Counted from the first letter of the stretch, positions 35,398-44,028 are shown. The stretch is DNA of 64,000 bases from Paenibacillus plantarum (GCF_013141695.1 NZ_WHNY01000082.1:124001-188000); one strand, 5' to 3'. Made by a program: numbers and translations. The notes: generated from the letters alone by a model not told the origin.

Positions 35398-36572
35398 AAG
35401 TTCGCCTGTCAACTCGCTTTATGTTGGTGCTTGTTATCCCTCTTACTACAGGGTGTTGGGACCGTGAGGAGCTTTCAGACAGAGCTTTCAATCTTGCAGC
35501 ATCGGCTGATATTACCAAAGACGGGACATATTTAACGGCCGGTCAATTCATTGTTCCCTCCAGAGTAGGCCAAGGTACAACAGGCGGCAGCGGTGGTGAT
35601 AAACCGTTCTTTATCGAGACTGGTACAGGTAAAAGTACGATGGAAGCTATTCAAAAAACACGGCAAAAGCTTTCTCGCATCATTACTCGAGGGCATCGAC
35701 ATAATTATTACATCGGGGAGGATCTGGCGAAGAATGGTATCCATGACATGCTGGATGCGTTTTCTCGCGATCCTAGTAATCGCATTCGTTTAGACATTTG
35801 GGTGGTCAAAGGTAATACAGGCTTGGAAGCTTTGCAAGTTCCCTATCCCCTTGAGAAAATTCCATCCGTCTCATCTGTCAAAATACATAAAGCAGTTGGC
35901 GGTACAACCGGTACGTCATATCTCGATTTTATGAAAGCTGCAAGTACCGAAGGAAGCAGCCCCACTTTGCCAGTAGTAGATATCGTACAGGGAACTTCTC
36001 CTCAAAAAACGATTCGATTTTATGGTCGCGCCATTTTTAACCACGATTATAAATTAGTTGGTTATTTAAATTTTGTCGAGGGCGCATATCGGCAGTGGAT
36101 TCGCAGGCGAATTTCTTACTTTGATTTAACGGAAGATATCCCCGAAGCGAATGGGAATGTGGGGGTCATTCTTACCAAGTTTGGAAGTAGCATGAAGAGC
36201 AGTGTATTGCCGAATAACAAGGTGAAGATGGACATAGAGCTAACTGGCGTAGGCCATGTTGGTGAGAATAATACAAATTGGGACCTTAGTGAGCAGCACA
36301 ATCTGATGCTTGTTCAGCAAACAATTAATATGAAAACCAGTGATCATGTCCGGGATATGATCACGAAAGTTCAAAAACAATTTGGTACAGATGTATTAGA
36401 CTTTAATCAAACCTTGAATCGTCAGCATCCCCGTGAATGGAACCAATTAAGGGGACAATGGGATACTATTTTTCCCGATATAGAAGTCAATGTTCATGTA
36501 CGTATAAGGCTAAAATACATTGGTTTAGTTGGTCCATCACTCCAATTGAAGGAAAGTGAAATTAAGAAATGA
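35394..36572 (+). CDS. Spore germination lipoprotein, Ger(x)C family
   Basis: A 392-aa lipoprotein subunit of the receptor. The signal peptide ends in lipobox LTTGC followed by the family signature CWDREELSDRAF. The body has the three-domain GerC pattern, with KSTMEAIQKTRQKLSRIITRG and RGHRHNYYIGEDLAKNG early, GRAIFNHDYKLVG in the middle, and a late PDIEVNVHVRIR strand. It overlaps gerXA by 4 bases (ATGA) and the next gene by 4 bases. In B. subtilis the C subunits are required for receptor function and are lipidated. Confidence 0.92.
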   Translation: MKVRLSTRFMLVLVIPLTTGCWDREELSDRAFNLAASADITKDGTYLTAGQFIVPSRVGQGTTGGSGGDKPFFIETGTGKSTMEAIQKTRQKLSRIITRGHRHNYYIGEDLAKNGIHDMLDAFSRDPSNRIRLDIWVVKGNTGLEALQVPYPLEKIPSVSSVKIHKAVGGTTGTSYLDFMKAASTEGSSPTLPVVDIVQGTSPQKTIRFYGRAIFNHDYKLVGYLNFVEGAYRQWIRRRISYFDLTEDIPEANGNVGVILTKFGSSMKSSVLPNNKVKMDIELTGVGHVGENNTNWDLSEQHNLMLVQQTINMKTSDHVRDMITKVQKQFGTDVLDFNQTLNRQHPREWNQLRGQWDTIFPDIEVNVHVRIRLKYIGLVGPSLQLKESEIKK

Positions 36573-37654
36573 AAATCTCCGGATATCAACTATTTTGGCT
36601 GATTTTCTCCATGGAATTTGGGATGACTGCACTTTTTACGATCTCGACCCCTGTGTTTCTTGCCAAACAAGATGCCTGGATTTCAATGATCATCGCAACT
36701 TTGATTTGTTTATTTACGACATTCATTGCTGTCAAATTAAGCCTCCTTTACCCTGAGCAAACCTTTATTCAGTACACACAGACGATTCTTGGAAAATGGT
36801 TAGGAAAAATCATACTGCTTCCTTACTTTGTCATGTGGATATCCGTAACCGGAATCATACTTAGAGAGTATGCGGATTTTGTATACCTTGCCTTGTTTAG
36901 CAGCACCCCTCTTTGGATTGTTATTCTCATCATGCTAGGTGCTATTGTATATGTGACTTATAGTGGTGGTCTTAGAAGTATTAGTCGTAGCGCTGAAATC
37001 ATCGGTCCGATTAGTGCGTTAGGCTGTATAGTCATCCTCCTATTTAGCTTTAAGGACTGGGACTGGTATAATCTGCTGCCAGTGTATGCCAACTCGGGAG
37101 TTATCCCCATTGTGAAAGCAAGCTTTACACCTGCCTCCTTCCTTAGTGAATCTTTTATGGTGGTTATGTTAATAGCCTTTATGACCAAGCCTAAGCGAGC
37201 AATGATCTCATCTTTGTTGGGAGTTGCAGCTGCTTCTATCGCCGTTCTTGCCATGGTCTTGGTTGTGATTCTAGTCTTTGGTCCACATTTATCGGCTAAA
37301 TTTATTTATCCGCTCTATTCCGCTATGTCCTATATTTCAGTCATGGATTTCATTCAGAACGTTGATGTTTTGGCTGTTTTATTATGGATTGTCGGAATTT
37401 TCATTAAACTATCCCTCTATGTATTCATAACCAGTTATGGTACCGCGCAATTATTTCATATGAAAAAATGGCAACATGCCATTTGGTGGATTGCGCCGAT
37501 TGTATTTGTAATTTCCCTGCTGCCGCGAAACACGAACGACTCCATGCATTATGCGAAGTTTTGGCTTGCCGTGATATTTCCTATTAATCTTATTGGGATG
37601 CCCTTGCTATTATGGTTTATTGGCATCATACGAAAGAAAAGTACGCTGAGGTAG
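36569..37654 (+). CDS. Spore germination permease, GerB family
   Basis: A 361-aa membrane protein with about ten helices, of the spore_permease family (amino-acid transporter superfamily). The N-terminus ISGYQLFWLIFSMEFG and the later LPYFVMWISVTGIILREYAD are characteristic, as is SESFMVVMLIAFM. This subunit is thought to sense or bind the nutrient germinant. It is last in the A-C-B gene order and translationally coupled to gerXC. No terminator is evident before the convergent methyltransferase gene. The germinant is unknown. Confidence 0.92.
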   Translation: MKISGYQLFWLIFSMEFGMTALFTISTPVFLAKQDAWISMIIATLICLFTTFIAVKLSLLYPEQTFIQYTQTILGKWLGKIILLPYFVMWISVTGIILREYADFVYLALFSSTPLWIVILIMLGAIVYVTYSGGLRSISRSAEIIGPISALGCIVILLFSFKDWDWYNLLPVYANSGVIPIVKASFTPASFLSESFMVVMLIAFMTKPKRAMISSLLGVAAASIAVLAMVLVVILVFGPHLSAKFIYPLYSAMSYISVMDFIQNVDVLAVLLWIVGIFIKLSLYVFITSYGTAQLFHMKKWQHAIWWIAPIVFVISLLPRNTNDSMHYAKFWLAVIFPINLIGMPLLLWFIGIIRKKSTLR

Positions 37655-37687
37655 TGAACGGTGATTGTAAGTCGATTATTTCGAGTT

Positions 37688-38293
37688 CTACTCCAGTGGT
37701 TTGTCCCAAGAAAGACTATAACGGAAGTAGAAACGTCGTCGCACCCTCGCTCCAGGAAGTATCTCCTGTGCAACTTGGCGAATCTCCTTAATGGTTTCTT
37801 TAGGAGCGGTAATTCGAACATTAGGGTTGCTGGCCCCGCCATGAAATCGATCCATGATACGGATAGGAAGCAGCACTAGTCCTGAGACAACCAAATCCAT
37901 TAGTGATTTGTCATCTGCTAAACCGATAATGAGAAGTCGTCCTCCGGGTGCGAGAACTTGGCGCATTTGTTGCAGTGCGCTTCTCAGATCCATATGATGC
38001 AAAGTCGCAACACAGATAACAGTAGCATATCGTTCCTCTTGATAAGGGGCTGACAAAGCAAGGAAGTCACCGTTCATGAGCACCACATTCTCGATCGCAG
38101 CAAGTCGCGTTTGTGCAAGTTCGATCGCCGTATTATCGGGGTCGATTCCAATAACTTGTTGTACGAATGGCGCGAGGCGTTGAAGCAATAATCCGTCACC
38201 ACACCCGATGTCGAGAACACGTCCTCCACGTAGCTTTGCGTCTGTAATCAACTCATCATGAAAAGCTGTATTGTGATTCCAATAAGTATCCAT
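37688..38293 (-). CDS. Class I SAM-dependent methyltransferase
   Basis: A 201-aa methyltransferase with motif I VLDIGCGDGLLLQRL (about 33-47), an acidic residue after strand 2 in IGIDPDNTAIELA, and motif IV in YATVICVATLHHMDL; PGGRLLIIGLAD is the post-motif strand. Starting YWNHNTAFHDELI, it resembles UbiE/small-molecule methyltransferases common in Paenibacillus. The start at 38293 places YWNHNTA at the N-terminus as in relatives; GGGAG lies 11 bases upstream, so the site is weak and 38311 remains possible. Convergent with the germination operon. The substrate is unknown. Confidence 0.87.
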   Translation of the reverse strand: MDTYWNHNTAFHDELITDAKLRGGRVLDIGCGDGLLLQRLAPFVQQVIGIDPDNTAIELAQTRLAAIENVVLMNGDFLALSAPYQEERYATVICVATLHHMDLRSALQQMRQVLAPGGRLLIIGLADDKSLMDLVVSGLVLLPIRIMDRFHGGASNPNVRITAPKETIKEIRQVAQEILPGARVRRRFYFRYSLSWDKPLE

Positions 38294-38406
38294 TGCTAGC
38301 TTCACTCCCATATACGATCGTCCGTAGACTCCAATAGTTTACCTAATGGGTTTGGTAAATCTCCCCATAATAATAGACGAATATTCGGTCATTCTGTTCA
38401 AAAACT

Positions 38407-38433
38407 AAAAAAGCCCGTGAGTTACACGGACTT
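38407..38433 (-). terminator. Terminator of the AlkD-like gene
   Basis: On the minus strand AAGTCCGTG-TAACT-CACGGGCTT (one mismatch-tolerant pair) is followed by TTTTT, about 40 bases past the stop codon. Confidence 0.85.
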
Positions 38434-38473
38434 GTCCCTATACTTAAAATGTAAATTTACATTTTCGCACTCT

Positions 38474-39196
38474 TTAACACCTTACATGCTTACGTTTAAA
38501 TCCAATTCGAGTTTTATCTAAAGCTTTTTGAATATTTTCCGAAGCACTCAGAAATTTACTTTTCGTCTTGTCCTGAATGATTTCAACAGGTCCAACTGCC
38601 TTTGCAGTTTCAAACGCCTTATCATGCAACGGGATATAGGATACTGCAACTGTGTACAGGAAATTATTCATCGCATATTTCGCTCTTTCAGGTGCAGTAT
38701 GAATCGTATTTTTCACCAAGTCAAGCATATCGGATATTTTAGTTTCGTCGAATTCAGTGTCTTTTCGATTCCCCAGAAGCCAACAGTAGCAACTCCATCC
38801 CGCTGACATTCTCAATTCCTCGCCGCTCGCGATCCATGTATCCGCAACTTCCTGCGCAATATCTGCTTCAGACAACGTTACAGCCACGACATAATCAGAC
38901 AACATATAGAAATATGCTGCATCGATCCAACGATCATAATCTGCTACGGTCATTGCTTTGGGGTCTGCGATGATGCCGGCAAAGTACATAGCGTCGTAAT
39001 TCCCAGTTGCGTAGAGTTCTTCCGCTAATGGTTGATTGATTTTGATTTGCTTGAAGAGCGGCTTCATCGCACCTGTTGCTACGCCAAATACCGGCTCATG
39101 AGCACCATTCGATACGTACATTTTTTTCATACGTTCCTTACCCAGAGCTTCAAGCTCTTGCATAACTACTTCTGTATTCATAATGGTTGCTGTCAT
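38474..39196 (-). CDS. DNA alkylation repair (AlkD-like HEAT) protein
   Basis: A 240-aa all-helical HEAT-like protein of the DNA alkylation repair family. Sequence cues: GVATGAMKPLFKQI (the site where AlkD members keep their conserved basic face), NYDAMYFAGIIADP, WIDAAYFYMLSDYV and the C-terminal basic KTRIGFKRKHVRC. Family members remove or bind bulky or charged N-alkyl purines. Whether this member is a glycosylase cannot be told. GGAGG lies 9 bases before the ATG at 39196; the ORF extends upstream to 39220 without a ribosome site. Monocistronic. Confidence 0.85.
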   Translation of the reverse strand: MTATIMNTEVVMQELEALGKERMKKMYVSNGAHEPVFGVATGAMKPLFKQIKINQPLAEELYATGNYDAMYFAGIIADPKAMTVADYDRWIDAAYFYMLSDYVVAVTLSEADIAQEVADTWIASGEELRMSAGWSCYCWLLGNRKDTEFDETKISDMLDLVKNTIHTAPERAKYAMNNFLYTVAVSYIPLHDKAFETAKAVGPVEIIQDKTKSKFLSASENIQKALDKTRIGFKRKHVRC

Positions 39197-39284
39197 AATG
39201 ACTCCTCCCATATTCATCATTTATGTTGTAATCATAACTATTCTTTGGGCATCGAGCAAGGATCGCTTAGTTATCCGAAGTTAC

Positions 39285-39758
39285 TCAGCATTTTTTCGTT
39301 TGTCCGTCTTGCGCATTCTTAATCCCATACCCTATCTTCTTAAGCAACTCAATAAGTTGGAGCTTTTCTTCATCCGTTACATATGACAAATTGTTGGAAA
39401 TAGTTTGTACATGCTTAGGGAAAATCGTATCAAAGTACTCGCGTCCATCCTCAGTTAATACCACATTCGTTTTACGTCGATCGCCTGGAATAGGAAGTCG
39501 TTCCACGAACCTCTTCTTTTCCAACTTATCTACCACATACGTAATACTTCCGCTTGGAATTGAGAAAGTATCACTTATTTTCTGAATGGGGTGCGGACCT
39601 TTATTGTAGAGAAACTCAAGAATTTGAAAGGTTTCCCTACTGAGGCCATAGCTGTCTATGTCGCTTTCTAGGCTACCATACAGTACGTTCACCATGTTTT
39701 TCAGTACGCGAGTAACCCTTAAATCAAGTGCTATACCTTCAGCGTCGCGCTCAGTCAT
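39285..39758 (-). CDS. MarR-family transcriptional regulator
   Basis: A 157-aa winged-helix repressor. The recognition region is QKISDTFSIPSGSITYVVDK (about 58-77), the wing is IPGDRRKTNVVLTEDGREYF, and N- and C-terminal dimer helices flank them. It lacks a redox-sensing Cys in the N-terminal region. It is translated 12 bases after the pirin gene, so the two form an operon and the regulator probably represses it. MarR/pirin pairs in Bacillales respond to quinones or other electrophiles; that is by analogy. Confidence 0.9.
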   Translation of the reverse strand: MTERDAEGIALDLRVTRVLKNMVNVLYGSLESDIDSYGLSRETFQILEFLYNKGPHPIQKISDTFSIPSGSITYVVDKLEKKRFVERLPIPGDRRKTNVVLTEDGREYFDTIFPKHVQTISNNLSYVTDEEKLQLIELLKKIGYGIKNAQDGQTKKC

Positions 39759-39770
39759 TCTTCAACCACC

Positions 39771-40544
39771 TTATCTAGCTTTGTTATACAAAGGATAATC
39801 GACTTCGGTAGGAACTTCAATTAGAATTATCCGAAGTGTCTCTCCAACCGCTTGAATATTGATGTCCTCTTCTTGGTCCGTTTTAACTATAGCAAAGTCT
39901 TTATTCACAAATTGGATGGACTCTTGTCCCGGTATGATAAAGGAGCCACCGTTCCCTCTAATAGACAGACCACCAAGCGTACGGTTCGGTAAAAGCCGGT
40001 GAACATACGTCGCACCTGCCTCCACTTCAACATCAAACATACGTGCATCTGCAACGAGTTGGTTGACAGGTGATCCTTCACCCAGAATGAATTTCACCTT
40101 AACGCCATCCTGCTCTGTTTGAGTGAACTCCGCGTGCTTGAACAATGAATAGGTTGGCTCTCTTCGCACTGCTTCATTCAAGAAAGGCTCAAGCCATATT
40201 TGAAAGCTTTCAAATCCTGCTTCGACGCTCTCAGCATGATGCATTCCCGAGCCCGCTTGCATGAGTTGAATATCACCTGGTTGAAGTATGCTCTCCGTAC
40301 CAAGTGTGTCTCGGTGAAAGCCTTGACCAGAAATGCCATAAGAAAGAATCTCAAATCCTTGGTGAGGATGGAAACCAATCCCTCCTGCCGACTCTGCCTT
40401 TCCCCAAGCCCAATAGAATAGCGGACCCAATCTAACCGTAACAGCCCCTTGGCCCGAGAAACCTATTGGTTTCTGTGCCATTATTTTTCCTCCATCAAAT
40501 TCTTCTTTCCCTTGTTGTTCTGGTCCTAATATTTGTATATTCAT
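39771..40544 (-). CDS. Pirin-family cupin protein
   Basis: A 257-aa bicupin of the pirin family. Metal-site motif in the first cupin: FHPHQGFEILSYGISGQGFH (two His plus a later His), followed by MQAGSGMHHAES with Glu. Bacterial pirins can act as quercetinase-like quinone dioxygenases or redox-sensitive partners. AAGGAG precedes the ATG by 8 bases. It leads the pirin-marR operon. Its promoter region (about 40560-40650) is extremely AT-rich with several TATAAT- and TTGAAT-like words, so the real boxes cannot be singled out. Confidence 0.9.
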   Translation of the reverse strand: MNIQILGPEQQGKEEFDGGKIMAQKPIGFSGQGAVTVRLGPLFYWAWGKAESAGGIGFHPHQGFEILSYGISGQGFHRDTLGTESILQPGDIQLMQAGSGMHHAESVEAGFESFQIWLEPFLNEAVRREPTYSLFKHAEFTQTEQDGVKVKFILGEGSPVNQLVADARMFDVEVEAGATYVHRLLPNRTLGGLSIRGNGGSFIIPGQESIQFVNKDFAIVKTDQEEDINIQAVGETLRIILIEVPTEVDYPLYNKAR

Positions 40545-40655
40545 ATGAATTGCTCCTTACCTCTTAGGTATAATTTTAAATAGATATAATATCCTATAAT
40601 TATTCAATCTAATAATATTTAATATAATCCTATTGCAATTATCAGTCAACAGTAA

Positions 40656-40691
40656 AAAATAAGCAGAAATACCTCTTATGAGGATTCCTGC
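40656..40691 (-). terminator. Terminator of the 4-OT/nitronate monooxygenase operon
   Basis: On the minus strand GCAGGAATCCTC-ATAA-GAGGTATTTCTGC forms an imperfect stem, followed by TTATTTTTT. Confidence 0.75.
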
Positions 40692-40701
40692 CTACTTACA
40701 T

Positions 40702-41781
40702 TCAAGAATTTTTGATTTGGGAGAGAATCGTTTGCGCCTGCTGAATGGTTTCAAGTAAGATACTCCCCGCACTTTGTCCTGCAGTAAGCAACCGCAAACC
40801 TTGCCCTGCCCATAATGACATATACTCGGAATTATGTTGCTTTGCAGCAGAATTTCGAATATCTCTTGTAGCCGTATTTTGGGTCGGAAAAGGAAGCGGT
40901 TCTACCCCGTTCTGATCCCAAACTTTAATAAATTCGTTCGTGACACCTCTTGCAGGTCGACCTGAAAATACCTTCGTGATTACGGTGCTTTCCTCCGTAC
41001 TAGCAAGCAGTTTGTTTTGATAAGCGATATGGGCTCCCGATTCCATCGAAGTCAAGAATCGCGTACCCATCTGAACCCCCTGTGCTCCGAGCACCAGCGC
41101 GGCAACTAATCCACGACCATCCATAATCCCGCCTGCCGCAATTACGGGTACCTGAACATGTGTAACAATTTGCGGCACTAACGCCATAGTGCCTATGTTC
41201 GCGCCCATGGGGCGATTCGCAATCTCAAATGTACCGCGGTGACCACCAGCTTCACTTCCCTGAGCCACAATCGCATCACATCCGGCTTGTTCAGCAAGAA
41301 TCGCTTCATCGACGGTAGTCACCATCGTCACGATTCGAATCCCTGCCGCTTTAGCTTGCTCTGTCATATGAGGTGGAAGTACGCCGAAAGCCGTACTGAT
41401 CACTGGCACTTTTTCTTCTAGCAGAACGGCGAATTGCTGCTCAAAATGATCGGGTGTCTTCACCTCTTCTGCCACAACCTGCGGTATGCCGAGTTTAGCT
41501 CTCATCACATTCAGTTCCTGTTGAACTTCCGGTATTCTCGTATTATCATCTTGAGCACGAGTAACAAATAAATTTACGCCGAATGGCGAGTTCGTTAACT
41601 TCCGAATGTCTTGAATGGCCGTACGAATCGCTTCAGGCTCCATATAGGCGGCACCGAGTGTCCCCAATCCACCTGCGTTCGATACGGCAGCTGTTAAGCT
41701 GACCGTACCTGGCCCACCTGCCATGCCGGCTAAGAAGATGGGATAACGAATATCAAATATGCGGCAAAGTGCTGTATTCAG
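40702..41781 (-). CDS. Nitronate monooxygenase / 2-nitropropane dioxygenase-like flavoprotein (no standard start codon)
   Basis: A ~359-aa FMN-dependent TIM-barrel enzyme that oxidises alkyl nitronates. Motifs: IRYPIFLAGMAGGPG at the start, NAGGLGTLGAAYM, SPFGVNLFV, the QGSEAGGHRG flavin/His loop and VPVIAAGGIMDGRG; ALVLGAQGVQMGTRFL follows. The start is odd. The tautomerase gene ends at 41804, AGGAGG follows it immediately, but the next in-frame candidates are ATC 41790, ATT 41787 and CTG 41781; no ATG, GTG or TTG. Relatives begin M-N-T-x-L-C, which aligns the CTG to the initiator. The frame is open upstream to an ATG at 41895 inside the tautomerase gene, without a ribosome site. Confidence 0.85.
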   Translation of the reverse strand: MNTALCRIFDIRYPIFLAGMAGGPGTVSLTAAVSNAGGLGTLGAAYMEPEAIRTAIQDIRKLTNSPFGVNLFVTRAQDDNTRIPEVQQELNVMRAKLGIPQVVAEEVKTPDHFEQQFAVLLEEKVPVISTAFGVLPPHMTEQAKAAGIRIVTMVTTVDEAILAEQAGCDAIVAQGSEAGGHRGTFEIANRPMGANIGTMALVPQIVTHVQVPVIAAGGIMDGRGLVAALVLGAQGVQMGTRFLTSMESGAHIAYQNKLLASTEESTVITKVFSGRPARGVTNEFIKVWDQNGVEPLPFPTQNTATRDIRNSAAKQHNSEYMSLWAGQGLRLLTAGQSAGSILLETIQQAQTILSQIKNS

Positions 41782-41803
41782 ATAAATGATCTTCTGCCTC
41801 CTA

Positions 41804-42037
41804 TCACTTGTGAGAGGATCGCTGATTGCGGTATTCAAGTGCTGGTAATCCGCCCCATCCCCAATTGTCCAACTCAACTTCTTCAATAATAACATGAGTT
41901 GATTCCAATGGCTTGTTAAGCACGTTTAGGAGAAGCTCACTGACACCTTTAATAAGTGCCGCTTTTTCTTCAGCCGTAACAGACGATTGCTCTGGGGTGG
42001 TTCCCTCACGGGTTACTTTAATCGTAACAACTGGCAT
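41804..42037 (-). CDS. 4-oxalocrotonate tautomerase-family protein
   Basis: A 77-aa tautomerase-superfamily protein. The catalytic N-terminal proline is present (PVVTIKV after Met removal), followed by the helix TAEEKAALIKGVSELLLNVL and the strand STHVIIEEVELDNWGWGG, the usual beta-alpha-beta unit with Arg/Lys 11-region residues. AAGGAGG precedes the ATG. First gene of an operon with nitronate monooxygenase; a TetR-type operator lies 42 bases upstream. It probably acts on unsaturated keto or hydroxy acids, or helps turn over halo/nitro compounds; the substrate is unknown. Confidence 0.9.
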   Translation of the reverse strand: MPVVTIKVTREGTTPEQSSVTAEEKAALIKGVSELLLNVLNKPLESTHVIIEEVELDNWGWGGLPALEYRNQRSSHK

Positions 42038-42078
42038 AGAGATTGACCTCCTTGGAATAAGTATTCCACATCGTTTAT

Positions 42079-42096
42079 CTATCTATTGAAAGGTAA
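42079..42096. promoter_or_regulatory. Predicted TetR operator, site 3 (4-OT operon)
   Basis: CTATCTATTGAAAGGTAA matches the operator over the tetR promoter at 15 of 18 positions in the same sense, 42 bases before the 4-OT start. The matches cover both half-sites, so control by the adjacent TetR protein is likely. Confidence 0.6.
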
Positions 42097-42149
42097 ACTA
42101 TTGACGCTAGTGCACGTCACATCCATAAATACGTCAATTAGTAAATCAC

Positions 42150-42692
42150 TCATTGGGTAACTAGAACCGGCTTTACAGTTTGAATATGATGAATGTAATC
42201 CTTGCTGCTTTGTGCTAACCGCTCATCGGTAACCGTTGAAGTATCGTTTAGTGCAAAGTGAGGCAGATAGGAAGCGCTGATAAATTGGGCAAGTGCTTCC
42301 ATCGGACGTAATATTTCTTGTAGTGTAAAACGATTAGAGCCTGTAGGCTGATATGAAGCTTCCGTGCCGTATGTCGAAATCGCTACACCGATTTCTTTGC
42401 CTGCTGTTTTACTGCCATCTGGACCATAAGCCCACCCATATTGTAGGACGTTATCGAACCACTTTTTAAGTAAAGAAGGCGTACTGTACCAATAAAGCGG
42501 ATATTGGAAAATAACCCGGTCATGTGCTTCAATTAGCTGTTGTTCTTTGGCAACATCGATATTTTCGTCTGGATATTCTTTATATAATTCATGAATTGTG
42601 AACTCACCTTGTTTTTGTAAAGCTTCCAGCCAAGCTTTATTCCAGTTAGATTCCTCGATATTTGGATGAGTAATGATGACTAATGTTTTCAT
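42150..42692 (-). CDS. NAD(P)H-quinone reductase, flavodoxin-like fold
   Basis: A 180-aa flavodoxin-fold reductase of the KefF/MdaB/YwrO group: LVIITHPNIEESNWNKAW (phosphate-binding loop region), FQYPLYWYSTPSLLKKWFDN (the hallmark motif), and GKEIGVAISTYGTEASYQ. It transfers two electrons from NAD(P)H to quinones through FMN or FAD, lowering redox-cycling stress. It sits in a run of minus-strand genes behind the NIPSNAP gene (58-base gap), in the TetR-controlled cluster. Quinone or nitro-compound detoxification would fit the neighbours. Confidence 0.9.
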   Translation of the reverse strand: MKTLVIITHPNIEESNWNKAWLEALQKQGEFTIHELYKEYPDENIDVAKEQQLIEAHDRVIFQYPLYWYSTPSLLKKWFDNVLQYGWAYGPDGSKTAGKEIGVAISTYGTEASYQPTGSNRFTLQEILRPMEALAQFISASYLPHFALNDTSTVTDERLAQSSKDYIHHIQTVKPVLVTQ

Positions 42693-42750
42693 AGTTAGTT
42701 TGCTCCATTTCTAATTATATTCGTATTTGCTGACAGCGTTTTGTCCTGGT

Positions 42751-43074
42751 TCATTTGTTTTCGAAAAAAGCTGCGGTTTTCATAAATATACTCTCTTGAT
42801 TGTTAAGATAAGGCCCATCCAGTTCTGAAATCCGTTTCACTTTAATCCATTCCGGATCGTTGCGGAAACGTTCATAGTTATCATTGCGGGTTTCCATATT
42901 GTCATGTTCAACAACATAATAGAGCCGATTATTAGCGTCATTGATATCTTCCCAATACTGCGTAATCTTCATGCCATGTTTCAAAAATAATTCGATCACA
43001 TGATCTCTGAATCTTTCATGAAGAACCTGCATTTTGCCGGGATTAACATGATAAATTCGCAGTTCATACAACAT
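42751..43074 (-). CDS. NIPSNAP-family protein
   Basis: A 107-aa ferredoxin-like-fold protein of the NIPSNAP group (dimeric alpha+beta barrel): begins YELRIYHVNPGKM, with HGMKITQYWEDINDANNRLY and the WIKVKRI stretch late. Such proteins often accompany aromatic or nitro compound degradation genes; catalytic function is unproven. GAGGTGAG lies close to the ATG. It follows an SDR pseudogene by 48 bases in the same presumed operon. Confidence 0.88.
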   Translation of the reverse strand: MLYELRIYHVNPGKMQVLHERFRDHVIELFLKHGMKITQYWEDINDANNRLYYVVEHDNMETRNDNYERFRNDPEWIKVKRISELDGPYLNNQESIFMKTAAFFENK

Positions 43075-43122
43075 GTTTTCTCACCTCCTCACTAAAGTAA
43101 TAGCCTACAAACATCAAAATTC

Positions 43123-43371
43123 TTACCATTGTCCAGCGTTTTGGCCGCCATCGACATGCAGAATCTCTCCGGTTACGAAGTTGGCAGATTCCAGATAAAC
43201 AATCGCGTCAACAATTTCTCCTGGTGCAACTGGCCAGTGCCTGCCTTCAGCATTTCGGTCACAGCCACTGAGTTACATGGAAGAATCCAGTCATGCCAAT
43301 CCGATAGCAACGGCTCTTCCAATACCGCTACTTGCACCTCTAATGACGACTGCTTTATTTTGAAAACTCAT
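43123..43371 (-). pseudogene. Decayed short-chain dehydrogenase/reductase (SDR)
   Basis: An intact start region (AGGAG, then ATG at 43371) encodes MSFQNKAVVIRGASSGIGRA, the SDR cofactor loop with Arg replacing the usual Thr, and hits a TGA after about 26 codons. Out-of-frame scraps follow: GFFHVTQ and SVAVTEMLKAG. The true C-terminus is then intact in another frame: PGEIVDAIVYLES...FVTGEILHVDGGQNAGQW. Only about 249 of an expected ~740 bases remain, so a large internal deletion and frameshifts occurred. The upstream operator is kept, so the promoter may still drive NIPSNAP and the reductase. Confidence 0.88.
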
Positions 43372-43394
43372 ATCAACAACTCCTCTTATTAATT

Positions 43395-43412
43395 CTACCT
43401 ACTAAAAGGTAG
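43395..43412. promoter_or_regulatory. Predicted TetR operator, site 1 (SDR/NIPSNAP/reductase operon)
   Basis: CTACCTACTAAAAGGTAG, extended to a perfect TCTACCT-N6-AGGTAGA dyad, lies 24 bases upstream of the SDR pseudogene start. It matches site 2 (reverse strand) at 17 of 18 positions. Confidence 0.75.
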
Positions 43413-43443
43413 ATAATTATCAAAAAATAATCCGCCTTCTTTT

Positions 43444-44022
43444 TCAAGTTAAAGCGGATATTAGACCATCGGCAATCTTATCATACTTGCTTACATCTTG
43501 AAAACTTCTCGACAATAATTGTGCCCCTTGAAGTGCTGCCAGAAATTGGTGAGCTTGTGCATCCGCGGCGCCTTCAAAATTCAACTGATCTTCACGTCGC
43601 CCTTCATCAAGCACGCGTTCCAACCACTCTAGATTGGCAGCGAAGAATTGGGTTAACCCGCTCTGCACTCTGCCTGATAAAGTTGCCAGATCAGTCGATA
43701 GCATGACACTTAGGCAAGCACAGTAATCTTGAACTGGACCACTGTAGAGTAAGATGAATTTGCGCAACTTCTCTACATTGTTCGGCGTCTCAGCATCTAT
43801 TCCAGCAACAAATACTTTGAAATTTTGGAGATAACGTGCAATCAGAGCTTCTCCCAGGTCCTCCTTATTCGGGAAGTAGTAATGAATACTGGCATTGCGT
43901 ATGCCTACTTTTTCTGCAATATGCGAATAGCTGAATCCGTTAAACCCATATTGCTGAACAAACGCTTGGGCTGTGTCCAGAATAAGTTCTGAAGTGTTTT
44001 TATTGTTGTTGGTTTTGGTCAT
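43444..44022 (-). CDS. TetR-family transcriptional repressor
   Basis: A 192-aa TetR/AcrR protein: N-terminal helix-turn-helix FSYSHIAEKVGIRNASIHYY (about 26-45) with the PNKEDLGEALI third helix, then a ligand-binding helical domain with CACLSVMLSTDL. An 18-bp operator lies over its own promoter, and two near copies precede neighbouring operons. The ATG lies only 6 bases after the -10 box, so the mRNA is predicted to be leaderless and no ribosome site is needed. It presumably senses a nitro, quinone or similar compound handled by the neighbouring enzymes. Confidence 0.92.
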   Translation of the reverse strand: MTKTNNNKNTSELILDTAQAFVQQYGFNGFSYSHIAEKVGIRNASIHYYFPNKEDLGEALIARYLQNFKVFVAGIDAETPNNVEKLRKFILLYSGPVQDYCACLSVMLSTDLATLSGRVQSGLTQFFAANLEWLERVLDEGRREDQLNFEGAADAQAHQFLAALQGAQLLSRSFQDVSKYDKIADGLISALT

Positions 44023-44028
44023 GTCGCC

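Noticed and set aside
43129..43392. Plus-strand 87-aa ORF over the SDR remnant
   Set aside because: It is the complement of decayed SDR sequence; no plus-strand ribosome site or homology.
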